DNA from: Penicillium oxalicum
Lineage: Eukaryota > Ascomycota > Eurotiomycetes > Eurotiales > Aspergillaceae
Assembly: GCF_001723175.1 (NCBI RefSeq)
Contig: NC_064650.1
Coordinates: forward strand, 1,736,001 to 1,800,000
Reading direction: 5' to 3'
DNA: 64,000 nt
Shown piece after piece: positions 13,233 to 25,485 of the stretch; the stretch's first letter is position 1; every line of letters begins with the position of its first letter. The notes under the pieces are model-generated. The model was not told where the DNA came from. It was given only the letters and a program-made list of their open reading frames with translations, and made no database searches. The translations under genes were made by a program, and so were the position numbers.

Positions 13233-14903
13233 ATGAAGGGCCTACTCAGCCTGACACTCCTTCCGCTGCTGGCAGCTGCATCTCCCACTTGGTCTGAAAC
13301 CATCCATAACGGTGCAGCTCCCCTCATCTCTTCCACAAGTGCCAAGGAGATCCCGGATTCCTATATCGTCGTGTTTAAGAAGCATGTCGGAGCTTCCGCA
13401 GCGTCTGCTCACCACAGCTGGGTGCAGGACATCCACTCGGACAACGTGCGGATGGAGCTGAAGAAGCGCTCCCTCTTCGGCTTTGAAAGCGAGCCTTACC
13501 TCGGCGTGAAGCACACCTTCCACGTTGCGGGCTCGCTGATGGGCTACGCTGGTCACTTCCATGAGGACGTGATCGAGCAGGTTCGCCGGCATCCGGATGT
13601 AAGTACCGCTTCTCCTACAAAGTCTCCTCGCCGCACTCCCGCCACCCCGAACTGCTCGCTGACCTAGGGATCACTATCGTCGGCAGGTCGAGTACATCGA
13701 GAAGGACTCGGAGGTCCACCACTTTGAGGACCCTGCCATCGAGAAGAATGCCCCCTGGGGTCTGGCTCGTATCTCTCACCGTGACAGTCTTTCCTTTGGT
13801 AGCTTCAACAAGTACCTTTACGCCGAGGATGGGGGTGAGGGCGTCGACGCCTATGTCATCGATACTGGTACCAACGTGGACCACGTTGACTTCGAGGGCC
13901 GTGCTTCATGGGGAAAGACCATCCCTCAGGGTGATCAGGATGTCGATGGCAATGGTCACGGCACCCACTGCTCTGGCACCATCGCGGGTAAGAAGTACGG
14001 CGTAGCCAAGAAGGCCAATGTCTATGCTGTCAAGGTGCTCCGTTCCAACGGCTCGGGTACCATGTCCGATGTCGTCAAGGGCGTCGAGTGGGCTGCAGAG
14101 GCTCACATCAAGAAGTCCAAGGCCGCCAAGGATGGCAAGGCCAAGGGCTTCAAGGGTAGTGTTGCCAACATGTCTCTGGGTGGTGGTAGCTCCCGCACTC
14201 TCGACCTCGCCGTGAACGCTGCTGTTGACGCTGGCATGCACTTCGCCGTTGCTGCCGGTAACGACAACGCCGACGCTTGCAACTACTCCCCCGCCGCTGC
14301 CGAGAAGGCCGTCACCGTTGGCGCCTCAACGCTGGCTGATGAGCGTGCTTACTTCTCCAACTACGGCAAGTGCACTGACATCTTCGCACCTGGTCTGAAC
14401 ATTCTGTCCACCTGGATTGGTAGCAAGTACGCTGTCAACACCATCTCCGGAACTTCCATGGCCTCCCCTCATATCGCCGGTCTCCTGGCCTACTATGTCT
14501 CTCTCCAGCCTGCCTCCGACTCCGCCTACGCTGTCGAGGAGATTACCCCCAAGAAGCTCAAGGATGCGCTGATCACCATCGCTACTTCCGGTGCTCTGTC
14601 TGATATTCCCTCCGACACCCCTAACGTAAGTTGAACAGTCCTGATTCAGGTCATTCTTGTGCTCCCTTGATAGTTTCATGCTGACTTTTCTCACAGCTCC
14701 TCGCCTGGAACGGTGGTGGTTCCTCCAACTACACCGAGATCGTTTCCAAGGGTGGCTACAAGGCTGGTGCTTCCGAGTCCATGAAGAAGCACCTCGATGA
14801 GCTTGTTGGCAAGGTCGAGGAAGTGATTGCCAAGGAGCAGAAGGTCCTGAGCCACGAGCTCGGTGCTATCTACAGCGAGATCAAGGACGCTGTTAGCGCT
14901 TAG
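13233..14903 (+). CDS. pepC: Vacuolar subtilisin-like serine protease (PepC/Alp2/Prb1 type)
   Basis: Family S8 (proteinase K-like) endopeptidase of the vacuole, which degrades proteins and activates other vacuolar hydrolases. Exons 13233-13598, 13687-14625 and 14697-14903 give 503 residues, the normal size. Residues 1 to about 17 form a signal peptide, followed by an I9 inhibitor pro-domain (SYIVVFKKH). The mature enzyme starts near the KNAPWGLARISHR segment. Catalytic residues visible are Asp181 in VIDTG, His213 in GNGHGTHCSGT and Ser379 in SGTSMASPH, with the oxyanion-hole Asn in AAGNDN. The C-terminal extension beyond the catalytic core separates it from the secreted oryzin-type proteases. 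Both introns are phase 0 with GTAAGT donors. Orthologues in Penicillium and Aspergillus are known group 18 allergens. The gene appears intact. Confidence 0.95.
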
Positions 14904-16973
14904 AGAGACTTCGTGATCGAGACCCGTCTGTGACGGGCCGGTCTTTCCTGGGCATTTTTGGACGGAAGGATTCACATTGGCGCAGATCAGTTGCTTTGTT
15001 TTATCCTGATTCATGATTACTCTTTTCCCCTTTCTCTTATTGTCATGGACTCTTCTATTTTTTTTTCGTCGGATTAGTCGATCCGGTGTGCTCAACCTAT
15101 AGTATCTCACAGATTGTTACTTGCTCTTCTGCTTCTCGCTCTTGATTCCTCCTGTTATCACCACCAGGTGCACCATCTCGGTTATAGCTCGACATTTGAA
15201 TCCTGACTTAGGGTCCCCTACATGCAAATGATTCGCCATTTTGAGTTATTCTTTCCTCCGCTGGTAACCACACGAGCCCGGGCGGGAGTCCCCCAACTTA
15301 TAGTATGCTCACTCCTGTGCACGATCCAAACTTTTCTCATTCCGAAAGGCAGAAAGTCGTCAATCGTAGCGTTGAACAGACCGCTTGCAAACACACAACC
15401 GCTCACAACTATGAAGGACCTCCGCCCGGCACTTGCATCAATCTCGCGCCCCCGTCTTCCCTCGTCTGACTTGCACTCCTCGCGTTCCATAGATATCCGA
15501 TGTATAGCCTAAAAGTGATGCCCATTGGAAACTTGAAAAGTAAGGGGGAGTGTATCATGTAGGGCCCCTCACCAAAACACCATGCTAGGTCTATATCTGC
15601 TCTGGCAGGGATCCGATCGTTTTCCTCCTCGCTCGATTTGTCATATTTCGTCTACTCCTCAGGGAGACAGGTACCGAGTCCTCGCTGCCTCCATGGAGAC
15701 CAAGATTTAAAGCACTGTGGGTATCTTTTGTGAGACATCTCATCTAATCCCAACTTCTATTTTCCTAAGGTTGATCCCATCCTGGGCTGGTATCCGCGTG
15801 AAAGAGTGTCTTCGGCTCTGGGACTCTTACCTGAACTCTGTCAGCAAACCGCCCTACAGCTAGAGATCTCAAAGTTGAATGACTGGGTGCTTTGTACTTT
15901 TCCCAGTCCTCGCCTTTGCTTTCATAAGCGGGGCGAGCAGAGCATGTCTTGCTCTCTATGAGGTCCTTATCCTCTTCTTGACAACAAGTGAATTTAACCC
16001 GATCCGCAAATACGCGCAAATCTCAGGAGGAAATGATCTCGTGGGATGTTACTTTTCAGTCAAAGCGATGACGAGGGATATATTTCTCTTTTAAATGGTG
16101 GTGGACTGGATTAAGCTGGAGGTTCCAGTCAGTCAGCTTTGAGTCTGATTGAAATATAGCCCGGTAAGGGCTATGAGCTTCCTATAATCTGTTTGTGTGA
16201 ACGCCGGGCTGGGTTGATTACCTATCGAGCCGTAACCTTAGTGGACGGTTGATAGAATAGTAGTATTTACCACGTTGAGTCACTTCTTTTGACTAGGTAG
16301 CCTTTTATTTAGCATGGGGCTGTCGGGATGCCCATAGCCAGGAATGAATTAGACCAATAAACTTTCTTCCCCCAGAGTTGCATTATTAGTTGTTTGGTTT
16401 ACTCAGTCAGGTATAGGCGGGATCTGGGTCAATTCAAAGTGACAACGCTGGCATCTCTATGTCATTTTACTGTTACTCGCTGTGTTGGGACTGGTATCAC
16501 CGGATCGACAATATGTCTACCACGAGACCATGTTTTGAGAAAGTCAGTTTTGCTGAATGCGGTGATGGAATGAATGCCCGTGCTTTGTGCTGTCAGTTGC
16601 GGACCGAATCTGTCACGTAGTGCGGCTCTCGGTCAGGCCGAAATTGACCGTTGAGAGTTTGCATACAACCTTCCGATATCCTGCTTGGACTGTCAAAGCA
16701 GGGAACCTATGATTATAAGGTGAAGGTGAAGCAGGACAGTGTTAGAAAGCAAGAAGGAGCCAAGTTTTGTCTTTTTGAAAAATGGGTTCAAGAGTCTTCA
16801 ACTTCATTATAATCTTATATAGTGATCCATAATCATCGTTTGGAGGAAGCGGGGAGCTTGCTTTTTCTTCTTTTGGTCCTTTACCAAGCATCCCACAGCA
16901 CGTAATACACATATCTCGTTTGAACATCAGAATTAAAGAAAAGGAAAAGGAATCCCGCACAGAGTGGTCGCGT
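14904..16973. other. Intergenic region, protease to sugar transporter
   Basis: The two flanking genes converge here, so this stretch should hold two terminators. The minus-strand frame at 16742-16990 only overlaps the end of the transporter in another frame. I see no gene, repeat or RNA that I can support. Confidence 0.5.
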
Positions 16974-18820
16974 CTACGCCTCCATGCCAACGACAGTACC
17001 AGTCTGGTCGATCTCGACCTTGGTTCGCTTCAAGCTGGCATTGCGAGGGTTGGGGGCGTCGAAGATCTCCTTGAGCTCTTCAAGGGTCTTTCCGGCGGTC
17101 TCGACAAAGAAGAAGTAGATGATAACCATCTCGACGATGATCCAGGCGATGTAGACAAGGTACAGCTTCCAGCCAATCTTCTCAATACCGACTGAGATAC
17201 CGTAGGTGTTGACGACCATGGCCACGTTGAGGACGAGGAAGTTCAGGCCGGAACCCTTGGCACGAGTGCGGTTCTCGAGAACCTCGACGGCATAGAGAGT
17301 CTGCAGGGGGGTGAAACCCCAGGCGAAGATGATACCGAAGAGGTAGATGGAGACAATCACACCGTAACTCAGGTTGGGGTTGTTGGGGGTCTCGGCAGTG
17401 AAGGCAGTCAGCATGATGTATGCAATGAGACCACCGGCGAGACCGCTCAGGAGCATGGTACGACGACCGAGCTTGTCCAGAAGGGTGGCACCGTAGATGG
17501 CACCAATCATACTGAAGATGGGGTTGATGGCGTTGATGAGCAGCTGCTTGTTGGGGTCGAGGATACCGGCTTGGATGATCATCTGGGGCATAAAGTAGGA
17601 CACGACATTGTTACCGGACCATTGGCCGAACAGAGACATGGCGACCAGGAGACCCAGACGGTAGCGGGCAGCACGGGTGTTGACCAGCTCGCGGAAGTCC
17701 CACCACGGGTTGTCGTTGTGGGTGGCGCTGATCTGCTCGGTGATCTCGTGGTACTGGAGCTGGACGATGGGGTGCTGGCGGTCGCCTATGAGAGTCGAGT
17801 AATTTAGAAAAAGAAAGAAAAAAAGAGAGAGACAGAACCCCATTTGTGAAATGAAGCACATCGCAGAATGGAGCATCGCTTACCTTCACCATGATACTTG
17901 GCGAGCACATCAAGGGCCTCCTCGCGGCGGTCCTTGGCAATGAGCCAACGGGGGGACTCGGGGAAGAACATGACCGAGAAGAGGACGATTCCAGGCAGAC
18001 CGGCCTGGACAATAGTGGGAATACGCCACGCCCAGGCAGTCTGGAGGTGCAGGTTGCTTCCGTAGGTGGTCCAGCCAGCCAGAATGTTACCCAGCCACCA
18101 GAAATTGTTGTACATACCCGCCATGGTACCACGATAGGCGGGATGACTGAGCTCGACACACCATGCGGGAGCGGCAGCACTGGCGAGAGCAGCGCCGAAT
18201 CCGAGCAGGAAACGACCGCCCATGAACATTCCCATGCTCGTAGCAGGGGCCTGCACAGCAGTGCCAATCCAGACAATGAGACAGCCGATGAAGATACAGA
18301 TACGACGGCCATAGCCGTCAGCCAGGAGACCACAGAAGGGGAACGCAGCAATTTGACCGAGGTTGTAAATAATGAACACCACACCAGTCGAGGAACCTGA
18401 TCCAAATCTGTGTTAGCAAGTGTCTCTTTGGCTGGGCAGCGAAAGACAACAGAATGTTCCAAGGGCTTCTCACCAGCGCCAGACAGTCCGAAAGACTCCT
18501 GGTAGGGCTTCATGGCGTTGATAGCACCCATGAGCGAGGAATCGAAACCGTTCATCGTTGAGACCAGATAACAGATACCCATGATCATGTAAAGCCTGTA
18601 CAATTGTTAGGGTCCATAGACGGGTACGATGATCCTCGTGTCACACATACTTGATCATGCTTTTTGAGAGCAGCTGCGGAGGCCGAGCAGCCATGGCCGC
18701 TGCGAGGGCAACGGACGCAGCATGGACCTCTTGGACCTGGCCCTGGGGCTCTTTGTCCAGAACCACATGGTCCAGGGTACTTTCCTGGTGTACCACACCA
18801 GCACCCTCGTATTTTGACAT
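16974..18820 (-). CDS. MFS sugar transporter (hexose/lactose permease group)
   Basis: Twelve-helix sugar porter of the major facilitator superfamily, expected in the plasma membrane as a sugar/H+ symporter. Exons 18820-18651, 18595-18474, 18396-17884 and 17785-16974 give 538 residues. Family hallmarks: the helix-1 STMNGFDSSLMG segment, the D-G-Y-G-R-R loop between helices 2 and 3, PESPRWLI after helix 6, D-K-L-G-R-R after helix 8, and the ETAGKTLEEL tail. The ATG at 18820 gives an acidic N-terminal tail of about 55 residues, which is usual in the fungal lactose/hexose branch. All three introns have GT-AG ends and restore the frame exactly. Sequence alone does not decide the substrate; glucose, galactose, lactose or a glycoside are all possible. 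No glycosidase gene lies next to it. Confidence 0.9.
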
Positions 18821-21800
18821 GCTGGACAAAGGAGATATGAGAGCGAGACTTGGTCCGGGGTAGCAAGCTTGGAGTGTGGAGAGGAAGCTTGGGGAAAAGA
18901 CGATCAAGGGAGCCCGGCGACGAGGGGCCGACGACAGTACTTATAATCCCCTCCATGTCTTTTAAAAAAAACGTTGATGATGCCCCAGACAGGCAATGCA
19001 CCATGTCGATTACCCCAGATTCACTTCTCCACGTCTTCCCAGTCGCACGTGGTGTGCGCCTGCGACAAGTCGACCAGCCCAAAAGAGACTTTTCCTCGGG
19101 GATAGCGGGTGGATGCAAGCGGGGGCGAGGGTGTTGCCCCCCCCCCCAGGAATCCTTTTCCTGGGAGGGTTCCGTGGGACGGGTGATGGAGCCAAGAGGG
19201 AACGCTACACCAATGATTCAGTCGACTGGGTGTCTCAAATAGGCATAGAGGGAGTATGGATGCCTTTTGTTGGACAAATTGTCGGGGAGTTTTGCACGGG
19301 CTTGGGGGGGATCGCGGTGGCGCGGACTTCCAGCCTGATCTGGTTTTGGTCTGCCGGGTGGTGCAGCAAGCTTATCCTGTATAGCATTCCTGAGCAGACG
19401 TGCGCATCCAGGGAAGTGGACGAGACCATGCCAGATTCGTCGGTACATCCGCCAGTGGGCTAGACCTTACCCAGCTCCTGATGCCCTTGAGGCTTGCGGT
19501 ATCGAAAAATGAGAATAATAATAGTCATGAGAATCACAATGGGCATGTCCATAGGCTGGCTGCACGTCCAGACGGTACGTTTCCGAGGTGGACAACACGA
19601 CCGACGCCCCGCCATCCTAGGATGAAAAGCCGCATGGTCTCTGTTCGAGTAGGAAGGTCTTGTGGATGCTAACTCGCATGATTCACTGTTCTCATCCACA
19701 TGAACGGGGGCCTTTACTCCAGGAACCTTCCCGTCTAGGCTATAGGCGTTGGGATCCTCCCGAAAATACTGTAAAATGCCGCGAACTCTCTGGTTGTTGG
19801 ACACTCCTCGTGCCCACTTCCCAATGGGTTCGCAGGGAAAAAGAAGTTCTTGGCCATTAAAAACGTGTTGCGGGGATTTCTCGAGCCCTTGGCATCGGGG
19901 TGCCGAATTAATCTGGGATATCAACGCTCGAGATCGGTGTTTGATCTCGCTACTATTCCCTGGATGACGCGAGTGGCATGTCAGTCATACAATTTACTGT
20001 CAGGACATGCATCAATGATCAAGCTACAGGATCCATTGCTGGGCACAGCTGTTGTTGAGCGCGATGGAACCCGTCAGGTCTTCTGCTTTGAGACACATGC
20101 GTACTATGAGGGGGTTGCAAATCAAGACGCTCGATTCACCCCGCCGCCTGCGGACCTCACGCGGTCTGAAGTTTGGATTTTGAGCGGAAAACGTGGCACT
20201 GGCCATCCAAGCCCTTCGCGGCGACGACGGCGGAAAGTGGTGGAACTTAGATTCCGCCATGCCGTGCAGTTGGAAGCCGCCTCGGCCCGACTTCAGAGAA
20301 GGATCTAAGGCGCCTGGAGGCTGTCGTTCATTCTGAGAGGAGCAAATAGACGACTCTTCAGTCTTGAGACTCTCGTAAGATTGGTCTTGATGTACACCTT
20401 CTCCTCTTCGCAGATGAAAAGACCTGTACATATCTCCCTGCATGGAGCGTGGACCCCAGACTCTAGACTTGCGAGTTTGCCGGGGGGTCAGATTTGAGGG
20501 GGAAGATGGGGTTCCCCGGAGAAAGTTACCCATTGGGAATTTGGGATCGGGTGAATTCTCGGAGAAACCTGCGGAGAGCAACCACCAAATCGGTTGATGG
20601 ACGGCGGGCGTGTCAAGTGCTCATCACCATTCCACTTGGTCTGTTGGAGCTTCCGACTTCTGAGGCGCTGGACCGTCTCGGCGTCTCGGCGGGTCGGCGT
20701 GGGAAACCGAACTTTTGTAGTTGTACCAAGACGCCTTTACGACTCTGTGAAGATGAGTGGGAACGCCTCTTTTCCAAATACGCCTGGGCGAGGCTTTGCA
20801 CTTCCCATTACCACTCACCGAGAAAGACTTTCCGGGTCGCATGAGAAAGGATGAGACGCCCCAAAGCTAGAGGGGGAGAAAATGGATGTGGTGTGGTTGC
20901 GACGGAGCAGCACCGAACGATTCAAGGATTTGGAGTTGACGTCTGGTTCGGACTACTAGTAGTAAGGCCCAAGGTTGTCGCGCATCGACGTAAGCGCGGG
21001 TCCATTATTACCTACTAGGTACCTATTACGACTGATTATCCCTGCTTCTGGCGCGGTTTGCATTATTTACCTCGGTTCCTCATCACAGAGTCTCGTGGGC
21101 TAGGGGTAAGCTCGTTCGATTCGACGTGATCTCTGCAGGGTTCCATCACGGCGTGATGGAGCGCGTCCTCTCATTGAAGGAAATTTCTCGGCCCACTACA
21201 TGTGAAGTTCGGGCCGAATCGAGAGAGATCACACACAATCGCTCGCTGAGGACAAGTCGCCTAGGGGACAGTGGGCATATTTCTTAGACTCAGCCGCGCC
21301 GTCTGGGCCCCCGAGACTCGGTCTCGCCATGCGACTTGTCCGCGGCTCCGTGGACTGAGTTCAATTCTGGGGAGACCGCCGTCCTGTGTCTTGCGGGATC
21401 GTGAGCGCGGCAGGAGTCGGCTGTCGTTGTCCGTCCGAAAGTGGTCTCGGAATTTTGTTTCCATCCCGTGAACCTAGTCATGTGGCGTGGAGACGACCCC
21501 AGTGGGTTTGGCACTTCCTGAGTCAGGGAAAGAAAATCCTAAATCAGATGCGGTACACCAGCGAGGAAGTGAGTATTTACGTGCTCCGTGGAATCGGTAC
21601 ACTCTTTGTGACACTCTCAGCTACAAAATTTAAGATATACACACATAGGTAGCAGTTCAATCCAGAGGATTGGGCAAAGATCTGGAATCTTATGGGGTTG
21701 GCCGTGTTTCTTGGAGGGGATACAGGTATGATTGTCGGCCCAGACGCTTCCCAACGGACTGAATGTTTTGCATGCCAAAAGTTTGCAAGGTGCCCGGTAC

Positions 21801-24687
21801 CCTAGATCTTTGGTCGGCGGATCCCTGATTGTGCCACGCATTCGAGCGGGAGATGGACCTGACTCTGTTTATTCCAGTCAGTGCACGTTCAGCATCATAC
21901 GGGTACTCTCGTCGCGTAGAGAGAAAAAGCATAGTCCCGAACCTTGCAAATAAAGATCCCGTAGGCTCACTGAGCTCCTTTCGGACACGCTAAAAGCTAA
22001 GTCTCCAGCCTTCTCCACTTTTTGGAGTTTTCGGCCCCCAAGGATCCGAATCTTCGGGAGTAGCAAATGAGAATCTGGTCCAGATGCCGGTGTCACGCAG
22101 CCGGTCTGGATTTTCACCGAGGCGATCAAATTCCCTGTCACCTGGTGGATAGAACGGAGTCCACAGTCCCGCACCAAGAGCTCAATGAACTGGGACTTTC
22201 AGGAGAGCACGAGCTTGTAGGTCCTCTCCACGGGGCCCCGTGGGTAAAGGTGCGCATCTCCGCCTTCAGCTATCCAGTCTACAAAATACTTGGGAGTTTC
22301 AGGTCCAGGGCCAAACACCCCAAGAGTTGCCCAAATGCGAAGGTTTGGGAACGCGCCAGGTGCGCGTCGACTTGTCAAGTACCAACTTTAGTGCTGCAAT
22401 CTTGCCAGTCAATTTTCCACCGCAATCACATAAAATATTAACCTGAGGTGGCATGAGCTATACAGAATTTGGAAATCATTTGGAGCAAACGGCTCAACTA
22501 CTCCACGGTGATATATCTTCTCATTTGCTTTCGGACATCCTCGTACTATGTTATCTTAGTTGAGGATGAAGCTCAAGCACAACGATGTAATACCTAGGCG
22601 TCTAGATGTCACCAAAACCCATCCATGTGACTCTCCTACATTCACATCCATCTCGCATGATTTAATTTACTCGGCTTGGTGTGTGCCTTGGATTTGACGA
22701 GCACATGTCAATCAACTAGCCGGCTGAGAAATTAATCTACTCATATCGAACACTCGAAATTTAAGACGACGTCTAGCTGACGTAAATTCTCCATGCGTGG
22801 AAAGTACCATTTGCCTCGGTATAAAAAGCCGAGCTCAGGGCCTCGAACTCTACCAGTATCATGGATCCTCCCCTTCTTCAAGTCTGCGGTGTGATCAGCT
22901 CGCTATCGGCCACATCTACCGTACTCGATAGGAACCTAGTACTCGGGACGGCGGCGTCCTGACTGGTGGTAAGCATCCATTCCACAAAGCCCTCGGCACT
23001 ATTCAAGGATCTTGTCGCTGTGATAGGTGGGCACGCTTCGGAGCAGGAGCCTTCTCTGGAAGTCCTCAATAAAGTTATTGGGAGAGAACCAAGGTTCTGC
23101 CAGAAAATTTTCTTTTCTTTTACATTACTGCGGGTGCTCCTGCTTATTTGCTACACATCTCTCCGATACTTTGAATACAGGCGATCACCGAGTCTGTCTT
23201 GTCTCGTTTTCCTTCACAGTCACGCTATATGCGATCGTTCTTCCAATTGAAGTTCAATCATCAGTGTTATGCTCTCCTCAATTCGTAGAAATGGGGAATT
23301 TGCGGGGCCTCTTGAAATGAAAAACGAGTTTAAAGGATGAACGACTGCGTGTGTCTATGGATGAAAGGACAAATACAAATCTATATCTAGCTGATGACGC
23401 TGCGGAGTCAATGACTTTTCTTTAGGACCTGGGCAGCTCTGGTAGGCCGCGTTTTTACGGGTGATCCGACACTCCAGTACCTCACACCTACATAACCTAA
23501 GCCGGAGGCTGTCTCCAGAGGACCCCAAGCATCAGGTCAATAGGTAGTTCTGAACATATGGGTACTATATATCTCAGCCCCGTTGCCTCTGCTAGATAGG
23601 CGGCCTTTCTATTAAACTAATCTGATAGCTTGCCTATCAGGTACGTGATAAGTAGTGTGTGTATATTACCTACCTTGATAAGGTACGAGGACCCAAGATC
23701 TCCGTAAAAATCATTAGGTATCGCCTCGGAGAAGCTGATCAAGTTTGTATTTCTACATTGGAAGCCGAGGAATACATCACCATCTCTCCAGCAGTATTGA
23801 ATGTGACGCAAAACGATCTATCAATCGATGTCCTCGCTACTTTCGACCCGAGCCTATACAGTCGAGGCTTCGAAGTACTATGCAATATCACGTTTAGCTC
23901 TGGGAGGATATTTGCGTGGTAGATGGACGATGAGCGAGGGAACATAACATATCCAGGTCTGTGCTCAAGAGGTGCCCAATGTTTCTGGAACGCTGCGCAC
24001 GAGAATCCTTGATCCTTTCTCGAAATGTCACGCATGTCTGTACGGATTAGAGCTAAATCAATAATTAGTCAGATATTTTGTCAAGAAACAGATGCAAGGG
24101 TGTGAGATCCATGTTCGTGACATCTGCACAGGAGTTTTGTGTTCGAATCATGGGACTGGGATTTTGGTCCTTTGAAACTCCGACAGGTCCACTTCCATCA
24201 GCAAGCCAGCAAAGCTTTTTGCTTCCAGACGTTTTCGCAGCAAAAGTCTTCGTGGGCCGTACCGATCGTGCATGAGTACAGAACGGACCTAGAGATCTTT
24301 CAGGCAGTATTGAGCCCAGGTTTTATGCCGATAACACTGCAAATCAGTTTCCATTCAAATGGCAAGTGCCTCCAAAGCGATTTAAATTAGCGGCTTGATC
24401 AAAGTGATACGCAAATATGACGGCGCGGAAGGGGTAAAACATGAAATATTGTATGCCAGGGATAATCCGGTAGACGTTAAAAATATTGAACTGTCTGCCT
24501 GTAAGAATGAGAGATAATGGCAATGAAAATATTGCGCAGATAGATGCTCTGACGTGCCACAGAAAAAGAAAACAAAAAGAAACGTCACCTGTGGTTGTAC
24601 AGCGCATATCAGTAGCATGACCAACGTTGGAAAGCTGTGGACCCTTTGAACAGGTTTGGCAGTGTTCCACTGCAAGTGATCTTTCCT
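18821..24687. other. Gene-poor stretch of 5.9 kb
   Basis: I find no gene I can support. The transporter promoter lies at its left end, with an 11-base C run at 19137-19147. Open frames at 19850-20308 (plus) and 20024-20581 (minus) overlap each other and show no domain. At 22820 a TATAAAAAG box precedes an ATG at 22861 by about 40 bases, but the frame closes after 33 codons. A small hairpin lies at 23622-23640 with 7-bp arms. No tRNA, transposase or long repeat was seen. Confidence 0.45.
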
Positions 24688-25485
24688 CTAACGATCTTCA
24701 GTGGGGTTACTTTCTTCCTGCTCTTCCTCCTGGTCCACATCGTCGAATACATCACTGTCAACCTCGGAGGCGGCCCAGAAGTCTTCTTCCTCCGGCAGAT
24801 CCTCCGGTTGCTCATTCGACTGTGCGACTGGCTCATCGCTTGGCATCTTAAAACCAGCAGGACGGTGACCCATGCTGGCTTTTACCTGACCGCGGACGAT
24901 TCCCAGATACTTTTCCTTCTCAAAGCGAAAGAGGAGGGCCGCATCGACGTTGGCTGGGGAGTAGCATTCGGCGTCGTCAAGGAGGGAAAGAATGGAGACC
25001 AGGATGGACTCAACACATTGAGCAGGCGACCAACGCTCAGCGGCATCCTCTCCAGACATCTCGTCGTCGCCAGGGGGGTGCAAAATAGAGATACACACCC
25101 ATCCGGCTGAGTAGATGTTTGGATGTAGGATAGGAAACAAAAAGCGGAAGACTAGCGCTCACAATAAGTTTGACGATTTCATGACGAGCAGGTCCAACCG
25201 CAGAAAATCAGGCGGGTCACTTACCGGGAGGATTGTAGGGATAGTCTCGGGGAAAGGTCATATGAGCCTTGAGATACGCGCCGTAGTACATGGAGGTTTT
25301 GTTGAGCACTGGTAAGCCGATATCCCACTCGAAGATGTTGTTTCTGACAAGCTGGAACAAGAAAGTTTCGTCAGTGTGTGTCCCATGTATCTCTGGGCAA
25401 ACACGGCAGAATCATATACCTCAACGTGAACCCAGCTCGCTCCTGATAGCTCACGAAATTCCTTCATGAGGAGTCGCTCGGCCAT
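24688..25485 (-). CDS. Ubiquitin-conjugating enzyme E2, Cdc34/UBC3-like
   Basis: E2 enzyme that would take ubiquitin from E1 and pass it, usually with SCF-type E3 ligases, to cell-cycle or regulatory substrates. Exons 25485-25420, 25351-25225 and 25151-24688 encode 218 residues. Visible features: PRDYPYNPP motif, the HPN triad in ILHPNIY, catalytic Cys in WVCISILHPP, and the acidic loop insertion GDDEMSGEDAAE after the catalytic Cys that marks the Cdc34/Ubc7/Ube2R group. After residue ~160 comes a strongly acidic tail rich in Asp and Glu, as in Cdc34. Several positions differ from what I expect of the housekeeping fungal Cdc34, such as Cys for Arg in WSPAQCVES and an odd FLFPILHPN segment. 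It may therefore be a diverged second copy. Both introns restore frame with GT-AG ends. Confidence 0.85.

Noticed and set aside
20024..20581. Minus-strand frame of 185 codons
   Set aside because: Overlaps an equally long plus-strand frame, has no domain or targeting signal, and no splice sites that extend it.
22861..22962. ATG 40 bases after a TATAAAAAG box
   Set aside because: The frame is only 33 codons and the one good donor downstream comes after its stop, so no gene model holds; kept only as an observation on the gap.
24130..24180. GTTCGAATC-like box suggesting a tRNA T-loop
   Set aside because: No acceptor, D or anticodon stems can be folded around it.
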